From CAYJBH01 sp964370825 (GTDB taxonomy: Bacteria > Bacillota > Clostridia > Oscillospirales > Ruminococcaceae), in the NCBI GenBank assembly GCA_964370825.1, contig CAYJKY010000005.1:32432-96431 (forward strand): a stretch of DNA of 64,000 nt, read 5' to 3'. The notes under the pieces were generated by a model. The model worked only from the letters and a program-made list of their open reading frames with translations, searched no databases and was not told the DNA's origin. Both the position numbers and the translations under genes were made by a program. Position 1 is the stretch's first letter; each line of letters begins with the position of its first letter. Shown piece after piece: positions 17,004 to 25,267 of the stretch.

Positions 17004-19438
17004 TGCGATATGACCGGTCTGGTCGATTCGTTGATTTCCGCCGAGATTTCGGCCGTGGTTTTCGCTATTCTCTTAGATGGTTTTTTTGATTTTATTAAAA
17101 CCAAATCCAATACTTCGGAAAGAGTTTCCACCGGAAAAAATTCAACATTTGACTTAATGGATTCATCTATGTCATACAAGTCGGGAATGTTGCTTTTGGG
17201 GATAATTATTTTTCTTACGCCCTCTTTGTATGCCGCCATGGTTTTTTCCTTTAAACCCCCAATCGGAAGAACAATACCATGCAAGGTTATTTCGCCTGTC
17301 ATTGCAAATGCCGAGGACACCGGGTAGCCGGACAGCGCTGATATTAAAGCACTACCAAGAGTAACACCTGCCGACGGGCCATCCTTTGGAATAGCGCCCT
17401 CCGGTGCGTGGATATGAATATCGGTTTTTCCGATGTTGCAATCCTCATAATCATAAAGCTTTGCTACCGTTCGTGCATAGGTGATTGCAAGCCTTGCAGA
17501 CTCCTTCATTACATCGCCAAGAGAGCCGGTAAGTTCTAATTTGCCGGTACCTCCCTCAATTATTTGAACCTCTATAGGTAAAATTTCGCCACCGCCGGAA
17601 GTCCAGGCAAGTCCGTTGGAGATGCCAACCTCGTTTTTGCTGTTAAAGAAGCCGGGTTTTACACGACGTGGCCCTAACAGTTCGCCAACCTGCTTATCGT
17701 TTATTGTCATGGTTTTGCATTTACCGGCAGCTATTCGACGTGCGGCCTTTCTTAATACCTCGGCTATAGCACGCTGTAAGCTTCGGACACCGGCCTCACG
17801 GGTATAGAAATCAATAAGCTCATAATATGCGGAATCGTTAAACTTAACCTTTCCCTGCAACCCTGTTTCCTTGATAGTTTTTTTAAACAGGTGTTTTTTT
17901 GCAATGTGATATTTTTCAATTCTTGTGTAGCTGGATAGCTCGATAACATCCATTCTGTCTAATAGTGGGCGAGGGATGGTGTCGAGTGAGTTTGCGGTTG
18001 TTACAAATAAAACCTTCGATAGGTCAAACGGTATGTCAAGATAGTGGTCTCTAAAATCCTTGTTCTGCTCCGGATCAAGTGCCTCAAGTAAAGCCGACGC
18101 CGGATCTCCTCTGAAATCCGAAGCAAGCTTATCTATCTCATCCAAAAGAATGAGTGGATTTTTTGATTTTGCGATTGAAACAGCGTTGATGATTTTGCCC
18201 GGCATTGCACCGATGTAGGTTCTGCGGTGACCTCTTATCTCCGCCTCGTCACGCACTCCACCGAGAGACATCCTTGCATATTTTCTGCCCATGGCACGGG
18301 CGATGGACTGTGCAATGGAGGTTTTACCTACTCCGGGGGGACCGACAAGACAAAGTATTTGTCCCTTTTGTTCCGGTGCAAGGCTACGTACTGCAAGTAT
18401 CTCAAGAATTCTTTCCTTAACACGCTTTAGACCATAGTGGTCAGCCTCTAAAACCTTCTCGGCATTGTCTTGATTTAGATTATCTTCGGTTGTAATGTTA
18501 AAGGGAAGGCTTATACAGGTATCAAGATAGGTTCTTATTACGGCAGCCTCCTGCGATGACGAGGTCATACGCATGAGTCTATCGGCCTCCTTCAGCAACT
18601 TTTCTTTTCCCTCCGGCGAAAGGTCTAACGCCTCAATCTTTTCACGATAACGCTCCGACTCATCACGTGTATTTTCATCTTCGTCAAGCTCGCTGGTTAT
18701 CGCCCTCATCTGCTCTCTGAGATAGTAATCACGCTGATTTTTTTCCATCTGATCGCTGACCTTATCGTTAATCTCCTGTTCTATCGAGATTATATTGTTT
18801 TCTCTTTTAAACAGGGATATCAACTTGGTCAAACGGTTTACAAGCATCCCCTCATTAAGAAGTGATTGCTTATCGGTATATTTGAAAAGAATACTGCTCG
18901 GCACAAAATCTGCAAGGAACATCGGGTCTTCACTCGTAAATATCGAGTATACAACATCCTTAGGAAGCCTCGGATTAAGTCCAAGGTAGGATTCAAATGC
19001 ATCCTTAAGGCTACGAATAAGTGCCTCTACCTCCTCAGCCTGGTTATCCCGGTGTTTTTTGAGTGGTGAATATTTGATATTTGCCAATAAAAAATTACCG
19101 GAATGGTCGATAGTTGACGCTTTAGCTCTAAACTTGCCTTCAACAAGTATCTTTACAGCACTTTCGTTTCCTCTGAGTAGCTGCTTAATTTCACATACAA
19201 CACCATACTGAAAAAGGTCGTCCTTACCGGGATTTTCAACCTCAAGTTCCTTTTGTGTTACCAGAAAAACAGGACTGTTATTCTCCATCGCCCATTCAAT
19301 TGCAGCAATGGAACGTTCTCTACCTACCTCAAAATGCACAAGATTTCCCGGGAAAACAACAAGACCGCGCAACGCTATTGCGGGAAGTTGAGTTATCCTT
19401 GCATTTTTATCAATTTTTATCTTAATTCGTTCTGACAA
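17000..19438 (-). CDS. lon: ATP-dependent protease Lon (LonA)
   Basis: 812 residues with the full LonA layout: N-terminal substrate domain (1-210), coiled helical region (220-300), AAA+ module (Walker A GPPGVGKT at 366-373, Walker B LLDEIDKL) and a C-terminal protease domain with catalytic serine 689 in PKDGPSAG and lysine 732 in IGGLKEKT. It degrades misfolded and regulatory proteins in the cytosol. It heads the run lon-ysxC-lysA and has its own strong promoter. Confidence 0.97.
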   Translation of the reverse strand: MSERIKIKIDKNARITQLPAIALRGLVVFPGNLVHFEVGRERSIAAIEWAMENNSPVFLVTQKELEVENPGKDDLFQYGVVCEIKQLLRGNESAVKILVEGKFRAKASTIDHSGNFLLANIKYSPLKKHRDNQAEEVEALIRSLKDAFESYLGLNPRLPKDVVYSIFTSEDPMFLADFVPSSILFKYTDKQSLLNEGMLVNRLTKLISLFKRENNIISIEQEINDKVSDQMEKNQRDYYLREQMRAITSELDEDENTRDESERYREKIEALDLSPEGKEKLLKEADRLMRMTSSSQEAAVIRTYLDTCISLPFNITTEDNLNQDNAEKVLEADHYGLKRVKERILEILAVRSLAPEQKGQILCLVGPPGVGKTSIAQSIARAMGRKYARMSLGGVRDEAEIRGHRRTYIGAMPGKIINAVSIAKSKNPLILLDEIDKLASDFRGDPASALLEALDPEQNKDFRDHYLDIPFDLSKVLFVTTANSLDTIPRPLLDRMDVIELSSYTRIEKYHIAKKHLFKKTIKETGLQGKVKFNDSAYYELIDFYTREAGVRSLQRAIAEVLRKAARRIAAGKCKTMTINDKQVGELLGPRRVKPGFFNSKNEVGISNGLAWTSGGGEILPIEVQIIEGGTGKLELTGSLGDVMKESARLAITYARTVAKLYDYEDCNIGKTDIHIHAPEGAIPKDGPSAGVTLGSALISALSGYPVSSAFAMTGEITLHGIVLPIGGLKEKTMAAYKEGVRKIIIPKSNIPDLYDIDESIKSNVEFFPVETLSEVLDLVLIKSKKPSKRIAKTTAEISAEINESTRPVISQ

Positions 19439-19477
19439 TGCCCACCTCTTATTTCGGATATAACTATATATTGATTT

Positions 19478-19506
19478 ATTATACCAAATAACAGAACGAA
19501 ATGCAA
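19478..19506 (-). promoter_or_regulatory. sigma-A promoter of lon operon
   Basis: On the minus strand TTGCAT (19506-19501), a 17-base spacer and TATAAT (19483-19478). The start site would be about 19471, giving a leader of some 33 bases to the lon ATG. No CIRCE or CtsR-type repeat is visible beside it. Confidence 0.75.
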
Positions 19507-19583
19507 CATTTAAGCCACAAAACTCAAAATGATATTTGTTTTTATATTATAAAATTCGTGTTTTTAGCAATACTCAATAATAT

Positions 19584-21284
19584 TTATTTGAAATCACTCC
19601 AATCTTTTAATAATTGCCCGATGGATTGATGCCGATTACCTCTATCATCGCTTATCGCCTTTATTACCACATTGTATAGTTTTTTAGATAATGTCCAGCT
19701 GTCCTTCGATCTATCATAATCGGAAAAAAGTGCGAAGGCAAACGCACCCATATTATACACATTGGTGATTTCATCTATTGCCATACCTTTTTGAAATTCC
19801 TCGGGTGACATCATTTTAGAGCTACCCCACATTCGCCCCATTTCATTTATGTAGGGTGTTTTCGAATAAAAGTCTATATCGCAAATTATAGTTTTTTCAT
19901 TCTCGAAATCATACATAACAGAACCGTCATAAAAATCTATTGCCACATAGTTTTGTTCTGCTACATGCTTATGAAAAATGAGGATATCCTCGAAAACCTG
20001 CATCTTTTTTTCTAAGCTCATAGTCATAAATTTCTTTCTCGAAAGTGGGTACATTCTGCCCATGCATTCGGCATTCACCCACTCAAATATCACAGCATAG
20101 CCACCGCCTACCTCTTCGTCCGAAATATATTTAATTAAACTGTCGTGTTTTAAATCTTTGTAAATAGAGGTAGTATACTTTAAGTTTGCCATTGCTTCTT
20201 CTGCTGAAATTGTGCTTCTCTCTGTAGGTGCACCAGCAAATTTAATAAAATATTTTGCATTATCTTTTTCTACACCAAAGCAAATATTACCACTGTCTTG
20301 GTCATCAAAAACTTTGAAAATCTTGCCATATTTACTTAAAAACGAAAAGTCAAAAGCCGATTTTAATTTACAAGGTATTCCATCAATATATTGATAATAA
20401 AAATCTTTTATGTACCATGAGGGAATTATATTTTGCATATTATCGTACCAACTATGCACATCATAAATTTGTCTTAATGTCATCTCAATCTGCTCTTGAT
20501 TTTCAGTATTGACAGACCAAACCAAGTTGTGAAAGAAACCCTCACACAAATAGAATTTTAATAATGTCCAGAATTTAATCGGGATAATTTTGTCGAAATA
20601 TCCATCAATCATTCCGGTTGCAAAGTGAACACTTTTGTCAACCATCCATCGAATAGATTCAAAATCCTGCCACGGGTCACCGAAAGACAAGGTAAAATCA
20701 ATTACATAAATTCCTCCGTCATTATACATCAAATTACCAAGTCCAAAATCCCCATGCTGAAAACTTTGCGGTCTGTCCTTAAGTAAATCATAGTTTGTGT
20801 TAATATATTCGATAATCTTATCGCTGCCCTCAAATTGTATGGGACATTCAAGATATTTTGCTACCTTAAATTCGGTTTTTCTTTTAAACCTTGTATACCA
20901 GTTTTCTTGAATGTCAGAACAAGGAATGGTATGTATTTTCTTTAATATTTCCCCTGCCTTTAAGCCTAACACATATTGTTCTGTTTCGGGTAATAGAGGT
21001 ATTACTTCCTCGGCATCCTCACCCTCAATCCAGCTGTACATTGTGTATACCCCTTCGGCACATTCACCGAATTTGACAGCTTTGCACATCGGTATATCAA
21101 GTTTTGCAACTACCTGCAAAACATTAAACAAATCTTTTCTGGTACTTGCCTTGTCAAAAGGTGTTATTCGAAGTAAATATTTTTCATTATCATTCGTAGT
21201 AACACAAAACTTTTTATCGCACGACCAACCTTTTTCTATCGATGTCATTGACTTTAAATTAAGCTGTTTCAAAATCTTCTTCAT
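19584..21284 (-). CDS. Aminoglycoside-phosphotransferase domain fused to protein-kinase-like domain
   Basis: 566 residues from ATG 21284, which has GGAG eight bases upstream. Residues 1-290 form an APH/choline-kinase-like domain with canonical QHGDFGLGNL (HGD at 177-179, N184) and VIDF (195-197). Residues 300-566 resemble a serine/threonine-kinase-like family seen in Clostridia: an N-lobe with CFGVEKDNAKYFIKFAGA, a hinge YAVIFEWV, then YVAIDFYDGSVMYDFEN and IICDIDFYSK in place of HRD and DFG. The second domain lacks a standard HRDxxxxN loop. The targets are unknown; small-molecule or antibiotic phosphorylation is possible but not shown. Confidence 0.75.
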   Translation of the reverse strand: MKKILKQLNLKSMTSIEKGWSCDKKFCVTTNDNEKYLLRITPFDKASTRKDLFNVLQVVAKLDIPMCKAVKFGECAEGVYTMYSWIEGEDAEEVIPLLPETEQYVLGLKAGEILKKIHTIPCSDIQENWYTRFKRKTEFKVAKYLECPIQFEGSDKIIEYINTNYDLLKDRPQSFQHGDFGLGNLMYNDGGIYVIDFTLSFGDPWQDFESIRWMVDKSVHFATGMIDGYFDKIIPIKFWTLLKFYLCEGFFHNLVWSVNTENQEQIEMTLRQIYDVHSWYDNMQNIIPSWYIKDFYYQYIDGIPCKLKSAFDFSFLSKYGKIFKVFDDQDSGNICFGVEKDNAKYFIKFAGAPTERSTISAEEAMANLKYTTSIYKDLKHDSLIKYISDEEVGGGYAVIFEWVNAECMGRMYPLSRKKFMTMSLEKKMQVFEDILIFHKHVAEQNYVAIDFYDGSVMYDFENEKTIICDIDFYSKTPYINEMGRMWGSSKMMSPEEFQKGMAIDEITNVYNMGAFAFALFSDYDRSKDSWTLSKKLYNVVIKAISDDRGNRHQSIGQLLKDWSDFK

Positions 21285-21330
21285 CCTGCTCACTCCATTC
21301 ATCATCACAAACTAACTAAAGAACTTTATA

Positions 21331-21378
21331 AGGTAAAACAAATCCGAACATTTTTCCTGTTAGGAAAATGTTCGGATT
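21331..21378 (-). terminator. Terminator after tRNA-like unit
   Basis: On the minus strand AATCCGAACATTTTCC and its complement form a stem of about 15 pairs around TAACA, followed by TTGTTTT. The same stem base and preceding flank follow tRNA-Leu at 24.8 kb. Confidence 0.7.
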
Positions 21379-21480
21379 ATTTGAGTTTGTCATGTGTGAC
21401 CAATTCGAACCCCCACGAGAATTTTTAACAGGGTTTAAACCCACACACCTATACTTTCACATTTAATGCATATTGCATTC
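21379..21480 (-). pseudogene. Decayed tRNA-like transcription unit
   Basis: A strong promoter and a terminator bracket about 100 bases without any ORF. On the minus strand GTGTGTG and CACACAT could pair as an acceptor stem. Between them are a palindrome GGGTTTAAACCC and a T-loop-like GGGGGTTCGAATTGG whose stem no longer pairs. The 3' flank closely matches the flank of tRNA-Leu at 24.8 kb. It is probably a degenerate tRNA copy, though a functional small RNA cannot be excluded. Confidence 0.5.
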
Positions 21481-21490
21481 GCTGTAAAAA

Positions 21491-21519
21491 AGTATAGCAC
21501 ATATTTATGGGTTTTGCAA
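21491..21519 (-). promoter_or_regulatory. Strong promoter of the tRNA-like unit
   Basis: TTGCAA (21519-21514), spacer 17, TATACT (21496-21491) with an upstream TGC extension, on the minus strand. There is no protein-coding gene downstream before the terminator. Confidence 0.7.
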
Positions 21520-21597
21520 TATTTTGACTTTCTCCAAAATACGCAAATCAAATACAACCGAAGTCCTCCGATAATATTTGATTTATGTACTTTTATT

Positions 21598-21639
21598 TGC
21601 AAAGGCAAACAGCAGAGGATATCTGCCGTTTTGCCTTTG
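21598..21639 (-). terminator. Terminator of receiver gene
   Basis: Directly after the stop codon, CAAAGGCAAA and TTTGCCTTTG arms, extended by CGGCAGA and CTGCTG, form a long hairpin on the minus strand. It is followed by an A/T-rich tail. Confidence 0.65.
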
Positions 21640-22041
21640 TTATGCTGCTGAATGAAGTTTTCGGATTTTAAGTTCTATCCTTTGGGTACTTTCTATTCCG
21701 CAGTGGTATTTTATTAGCAGTGTAAGATCAATAGGATTAAAAGGCTTTGTGATATAGTCGTCAGCACCGGAGGTAAAGCCGGTGTATTTGTCCATATCTT
21801 CGCCCTTGGCAGTTAAAAAGACAATGGGTGTATTATACTTCTTACGAATTTCTACGCAAGTATCTATACCGTTCATTTTCGGCATCATCACATCGAGCAA
21901 AACAAGGTCAAATGTATCATCTGTTTTTGATAGTGCATCTAAGCCGTTTTCCGCTTCAATAAGCTCATAGTTTTCATTTGCTAAATATAGTTTTATAAGA
22001 CCTCTGATATCTTTTTCATCGTCAACAATTAATATTTTCAT
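21640..22041 (-). CDS. Response-regulator receiver domain, truncated OmpR-type
   Basis: 133 residues from ATG 22041, chosen because GGAGGTGAC stands just upstream and KILIVDDEKD is the standard receiver N-terminus; the frame itself is open further 5'. The acidic pair (DDE), the phospho-acceptor aspartate in LVLLDVMMPK, the threonine in FLTAKG and the lysine in DYITKPFNP are all present. After KPFNP the sequence diverges and ends about 30 residues later, so the winged-helix DNA-binding domain of an OmpR regulator is missing. No sensor kinase is nearby. It may be a pseudogene or a single-domain receiver. Confidence 0.7.
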   Translation of the reverse strand: MKILIVDDEKDIRGLIKLYLANENYELIEAENGLDALSKTDDTFDLVLLDVMMPKMNGIDTCVEIRKKYNTPIVFLTAKGEDMDKYTGFTSGADDYITKPFNPIDLTLLIKYHCGIESTQRIELKIRKLHSAA

Positions 22042-22321
22042 TGTCACCTCCAAAAAAGCTACATCCATAATTATAAATATTATAGCACATAAATTGAAAG
22101 TTTCTTTTGGCAAAAATAAAAGAAAGTTGAAAGAACCATTGCTAAAATAACCACCAAACAGCAAATTATCTTAGTGTTTTTTGTTTTGAAAATAAACTTC
22201 CCTAAAAAAGTGGATTAATGCAATTTACCAGTAGTTTTTTCGAATAAAATATGCTATTATGTCTATATATCTTTTTTAAATGATACTTAACTTAGTACAA
22301 AATTAAATTGTGGAGGTTAAA

Positions 22322-23980
22322 ATGAAAACAAACACAGTAAACCAAGCAAAACTCCTGCTAACCCTAGCGCTAACCCTCGCCATAGCCGTGATGATGACGG
22401 CAGGGGTGATGGCGGAAGGAAAGGCGACTACCTATGGGGCGTGGTCACATCATGTGATAACACCCTATCAAAATTCTGAAGGAGTGTACGAAATCCACGA
22501 ACCCGGACAACTCGCTTGGGTGGCGCAGGAGGTGAATAGAACTGATGGACTTCACAACGACTTTAACGGACAAATCATAAAGCTGATGAATAACATTGAC
22601 CTTGGCGGCAAAGATTGGATGCCGATAGGTTCAAGTTATGATTTTCTTTTTGATGGCACTTTTGATGGCGGTGGATTTACGATAAACGGTTTAACTATTG
22701 ATAATCAAGAAACCGCTAAAACTCACTTCGCCCTTTTTGGATATGTGAACGCAAACGGTACGGTTAAAGACTTTAGTGTTAATGGCAGTGTACGCTCTCA
22801 GGGGGGCGTCACCGCAGGAGTGGCGGCGTATAACAGTGGCACTATTGAAAATGTACATTCTTCGGTTAATGTTAGTGGTACAGGGTATGTTGGTGGTATT
22901 GTAGGAAGTAACGATGGTTCTTATGGTAGTAGCGCTACAGTAATAAACTGTAGCAATAGTGGCAACATAAACGGCACAAACACTTGGATTGGTGGATTGG
23001 TGGGTTTTATGCAAAGTGGTAGTATTTCTAACTCTTATAATACCGGGGGAGTGGCTGGCGATGTTGATAAATCCAGCAACATAGGTGGGATATCAGGTGG
23101 TGTAGTCGATTCAACAAATATTGCGAATGTCTACAACAGCGGAGCTGTGAGTGGTAATTATAATGTGGGTAGCTTGTTTGGCACCATTGGTGATAACCCC
23201 GACACAGATTATCATATCTCAAACGTCTACTACAAAACAGGCACTGCTAACTCTGCGATAGACGATGGCGGTGACAGCTACACCACCACTGCCTTTGATG
23301 GGAACGGCGCATTTGCCAACGCTGTAACCGTAGGCAAAACTGAAACAACAGACCTCTCCGTAGCATTAAACGCTTACGTGGGGGTGTACAACCAAGGAAC
23401 ACCAACAATACCGCTTGAATTTTGGACAGGCTTATCTGACGGTACGGCGATACTGCCGTCGGGAAGCAGTAATTCTGTAAGTACTGCGGTTTCGACTACT
23501 GAAAACAACATCATAGTTGCGGAGTTGCTGGCAAGTGATGGAGCTGTGAAGTACCGAACCTATTTGGCACCCGAGGTAAGCTCGTCAGGTTCAAATACGC
23601 TTTTCCCCAGTTTGCACGGTGTAGCGAATGGCGAATACAGTTTAAGAATATCTAAAATAAATCCAAGTATTTTCTACAGACCGCACACTGTTACAGGCAT
23701 AATTATTAATGACAACACTGTAAGTATACCGCATGTGCATCTTGAGCAACTTCCGGGCACTGATGCTGACATCGGCACAGACGACCTTGCAGCTATAGCC
23801 GACACTGCAAACTACAACAAAGCTACAATCGACGCTGCAAACCAAAACACCGACCTAAACGGCGATGGCATGATAAACTTTGCCGACCTAGCTTACGCCC
23901 GAAACAGTAAGATATTCGGGACAAATGCACCTACTGAGGGCATTATCGTAAGTTCGCATCCGGCAGACCCGCTATTTTAA
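22322..23980 (+). CDS. Secreted GLUG-repeat protein with dockerin-like C-terminus
   Basis: 552 residues from ATG 22322, with GGAGG six bases upstream; a GTG at 22310 would place the ribosome-binding site inside the gene. A signal peptide (about 1-32, LTLALTLAIAVMMTAGVMA) leads into a domain with DGTFDGGGFTINGLTI and several GLUG-type repeats (about 150-310, such as GGIVGSN, GGLVGFM and GGISGG). The C-terminus (about 490-540) looks like a type I dockerin whose first calcium loop is degenerate, while DLNGDGMINFADLAYARN keeps the second. It is probably an exported surface or cellulosome-associated protein. Neighbours are IS remnants, so transfer is likely. Confidence 0.8.
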   Translation: MKTNTVNQAKLLLTLALTLAIAVMMTAGVMAEGKATTYGAWSHHVITPYQNSEGVYEIHEPGQLAWVAQEVNRTDGLHNDFNGQIIKLMNNIDLGGKDWMPIGSSYDFLFDGTFDGGGFTINGLTIDNQETAKTHFALFGYVNANGTVKDFSVNGSVRSQGGVTAGVAAYNSGTIENVHSSVNVSGTGYVGGIVGSNDGSYGSSATVINCSNSGNINGTNTWIGGLVGFMQSGSISNSYNTGGVAGDVDKSSNIGGISGGVVDSTNIANVYNSGAVSGNYNVGSLFGTIGDNPDTDYHISNVYYKTGTANSAIDDGGDSYTTTAFDGNGAFANAVTVGKTETTDLSVALNAYVGVYNQGTPTIPLEFWTGLSDGTAILPSGSSNSVSTAVSTTENNIIVAELLASDGAVKYRTYLAPEVSSSGSNTLFPSLHGVANGEYSLRISKINPSIFYRPHTVTGIIINDNTVSIPHVHLEQLPGTDADIGTDDLAAIADTANYNKATIDAANQNTDLNGDGMINFADLAYARNSKIFGTNAPTEGIIVSSHPADPLF

Positions 23981-24020
23981 CCTTGCTTATTATCAAAACA
24001 AAAACACCCACCGAGCTTTT

Positions 24021-24078
24021 TGTACCGACCCCAAAAAGTTAGACTTGATAGTGTAGTGACTGATGTTGCTACACTATT
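24021..24078. mobile_element. Solo IS3-family terminal inverted repeat with hairpin
   Basis: TGTACCGACCCCAAAAAGTT and the following AGACTT match the typical IS3-family end. It is followed by a hairpin with arms TAGTGTAG and CTACACTA. No IS3 orfA or orfB remains beside it, so it is a solitary end left after deletion. Confidence 0.55.
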
Positions 24079-24119
24079 TTTATGCAGCTTGGTGTTTTTG
24101 TGTGGGTTTCGGTCATATT

Positions 24120-24515
24120 AGAGAAAACTCAAAGTTGATTAGCCCTCAAGCCTTTTCTTTAATTGCCGCATCTGCTACGCTCGGTACTCCCAATTCCCTT
24201 GTTTCTGACCGCTACAGTGCCTACAAAGTCCCTGCTAAATCTATCTTGCCTGATTCAAAACACATTCGTGTTCAGAGTTTTAAAGATGACATTTCTAACA
24301 ACCTTATCGAGTGCCTTAACAAACAATTTAAGGCTTGGTACAAAACCAAACAAGACTTTTCAAGTTTTGCTTCCGCCAACAATCTTATTTCGATGTTCAT
24401 ATTTTTTTACAACTTTGTTCGCCCTCATTCTGCTCTAAACGTACTTACTCCCGCTATTGTCGCCGGGCTTAATCTCACCAAAAAACAGAAGAAAAACTAT
24501 TTACTTATCGCCTAA
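24120..24515 (+). pseudogene. C-terminal fragment of DDE transposase (rve type)
   Basis: About 130 residues of the C-terminal half of a DDE integrase/transposase: SDRYSAYKVPAKSIL, NNLIECLNKQFKAWYKTKQD and FFYNFVRPHSALN, the last being the region after the catalytic glutamate. The N-terminal DNA-binding part and first aspartate are missing. The upstream part of the open frame (24063-24119) comes from the IS end and is not transposase. The family is uncertain (IS6-like by appearance). Confidence 0.7.
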
Positions 24516-24549
24516 TCTTGTGCTATTCTTTGTTCAGAGGTTTTCATTT

Positions 24550-24723
24550 TTACTTTACAGTGCCAAATTGTTTTTGTGAGGCAACAAGTCCATCTGTTGC
24601 AGTAATGACTTTTTTGATTCTGCCAAGCAATCCGGATATGGTTTGCTCAACTTCCTCTACATTCTGAGCGAAAAAATAGCCATCAGTAGCATAGAAAAAA
24701 CCGATAGATGATTTTTGTTTCAT
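24550..24723 (-). pseudogene. 57-codon remnant ORF cut by an IS end
   Basis: The frame reads MKQKSSIGFFYATDGYFF and ends ASQKQFGTVK. The last codons (GGCACTGTAAAG) look like the inverted repeat of the adjacent IS. The ATG lies inside a terminator hairpin and lacks a ribosome-binding site, so it is unlikely to be a real start. I do not recognise the family. Confidence 0.3.
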
Positions 24724-24730
24724 CTATCGG
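24695..24730 (-). terminator. Second terminator downstream of tRNA-Leu
   Basis: A perfect 11-pair stem (CCGATAGATGA and TCATCTATCGG) around AACAAAAA, followed on the minus strand by a run of six T. Confidence 0.75.
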
Positions 24731-24768
24731 CTTGAAGCTCATACAAAAGCATTTGCATGTAAAATACA

Positions 24769-24812
24769 AAATCCGAACCCATCTCCAATTTGGAAGATAT
24801 GGTTCGGATTAT
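24769..24812 (-). terminator. Terminator of tRNA-Leu
   Basis: On the minus strand AATCCGAACC pairs with GGTTCGGATT in an imperfect stem, followed by TTTTGTATTTT. It starts about ten bases after the tRNA CCA. Confidence 0.65.
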
Positions 24813-24819
24813 GTGAGTT

Positions 24820-24908
24820 TGGTGCACCCGAGAGGACTTGAACCTCCACCGAGTTGCCCCGACTAGAACCTGAATCTAGCGCGTCTGCCGATTCCGCCAC
24901 GAGTGCAC
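24820..24908 (-). tRNA. tRNA-Leu (anticodon CAG)
   Basis: 89 bases including an encoded CCA. The acceptor arms GTGCACT and GGGTGCAC pair, the anticodon stem CTAGA/TCTAG encloses TTCAGGT, a long variable arm (GGGGCAACTC region) marks it as class II, and the T-loop reads GTTCAAGTC. It decodes CUG. It follows rpmB on the same strand. Confidence 0.93.
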
Positions 24909-24962
24909 AGCTTTTATAACTAACATCATACCGAACAGCGTTAACCGTTCGGCTTGATTTAA

Positions 24963-25151
24963 TTATATTGCCCTTGTTACCTTTCCGCTACGAAGGCAAC
25001 GTGTACATGCGTGAATGTACTTGTTTGATCCGCCTACGACAGCCTTCACCCTTTTTACGTTGGGTTTCCATGTGCGGTTAGATCTGCGATGCGAGTGGGA
25101 TACCTTAATTCCGAAGGTTACGCCCTTTCCGCAGCAATCACATTTTGCCAT
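24963..25151 (-). CDS. rpmB: 50S ribosomal protein L28
   Basis: 62 residues, full length for Gram-positive L28. It starts MAKCDCCGKGVTFGIKVSHS and has HSHRRSNRTWKPN and a C-terminal TRCLRSGKVTRAI. Two cysteine pairs (CDCC and later CTRC) suggest the zinc-binding form of L28. GGGAGG precedes the start. A hairpin with CCGAAC/GTTCGG arms lies between its stop and tRNA-Leu. Confidence 0.95.
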   Translation of the reverse strand: MAKCDCCGKGVTFGIKVSHSHRRSNRTWKPNVKRVKAVVGGSNKYIHACTRCLRSGKVTRAI

Positions 25152-25267
25152 TATTACACCTCCCTTGTATTATAGTCATCGCTACTATGCGACGGTTGCC
25201 TATTTATATTATCAGATTTTACACAAAATTGCAAGTCTTTTTTAAATATTTCTCTAAATCCTCTGTG

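Noticed and set aside
22310..22321. GTG start four codons ahead of the GLUG protein ATG
   Set aside because: It would place the GGAGG ribosome-binding site inside the coding sequence; ATG 22322 fits better.
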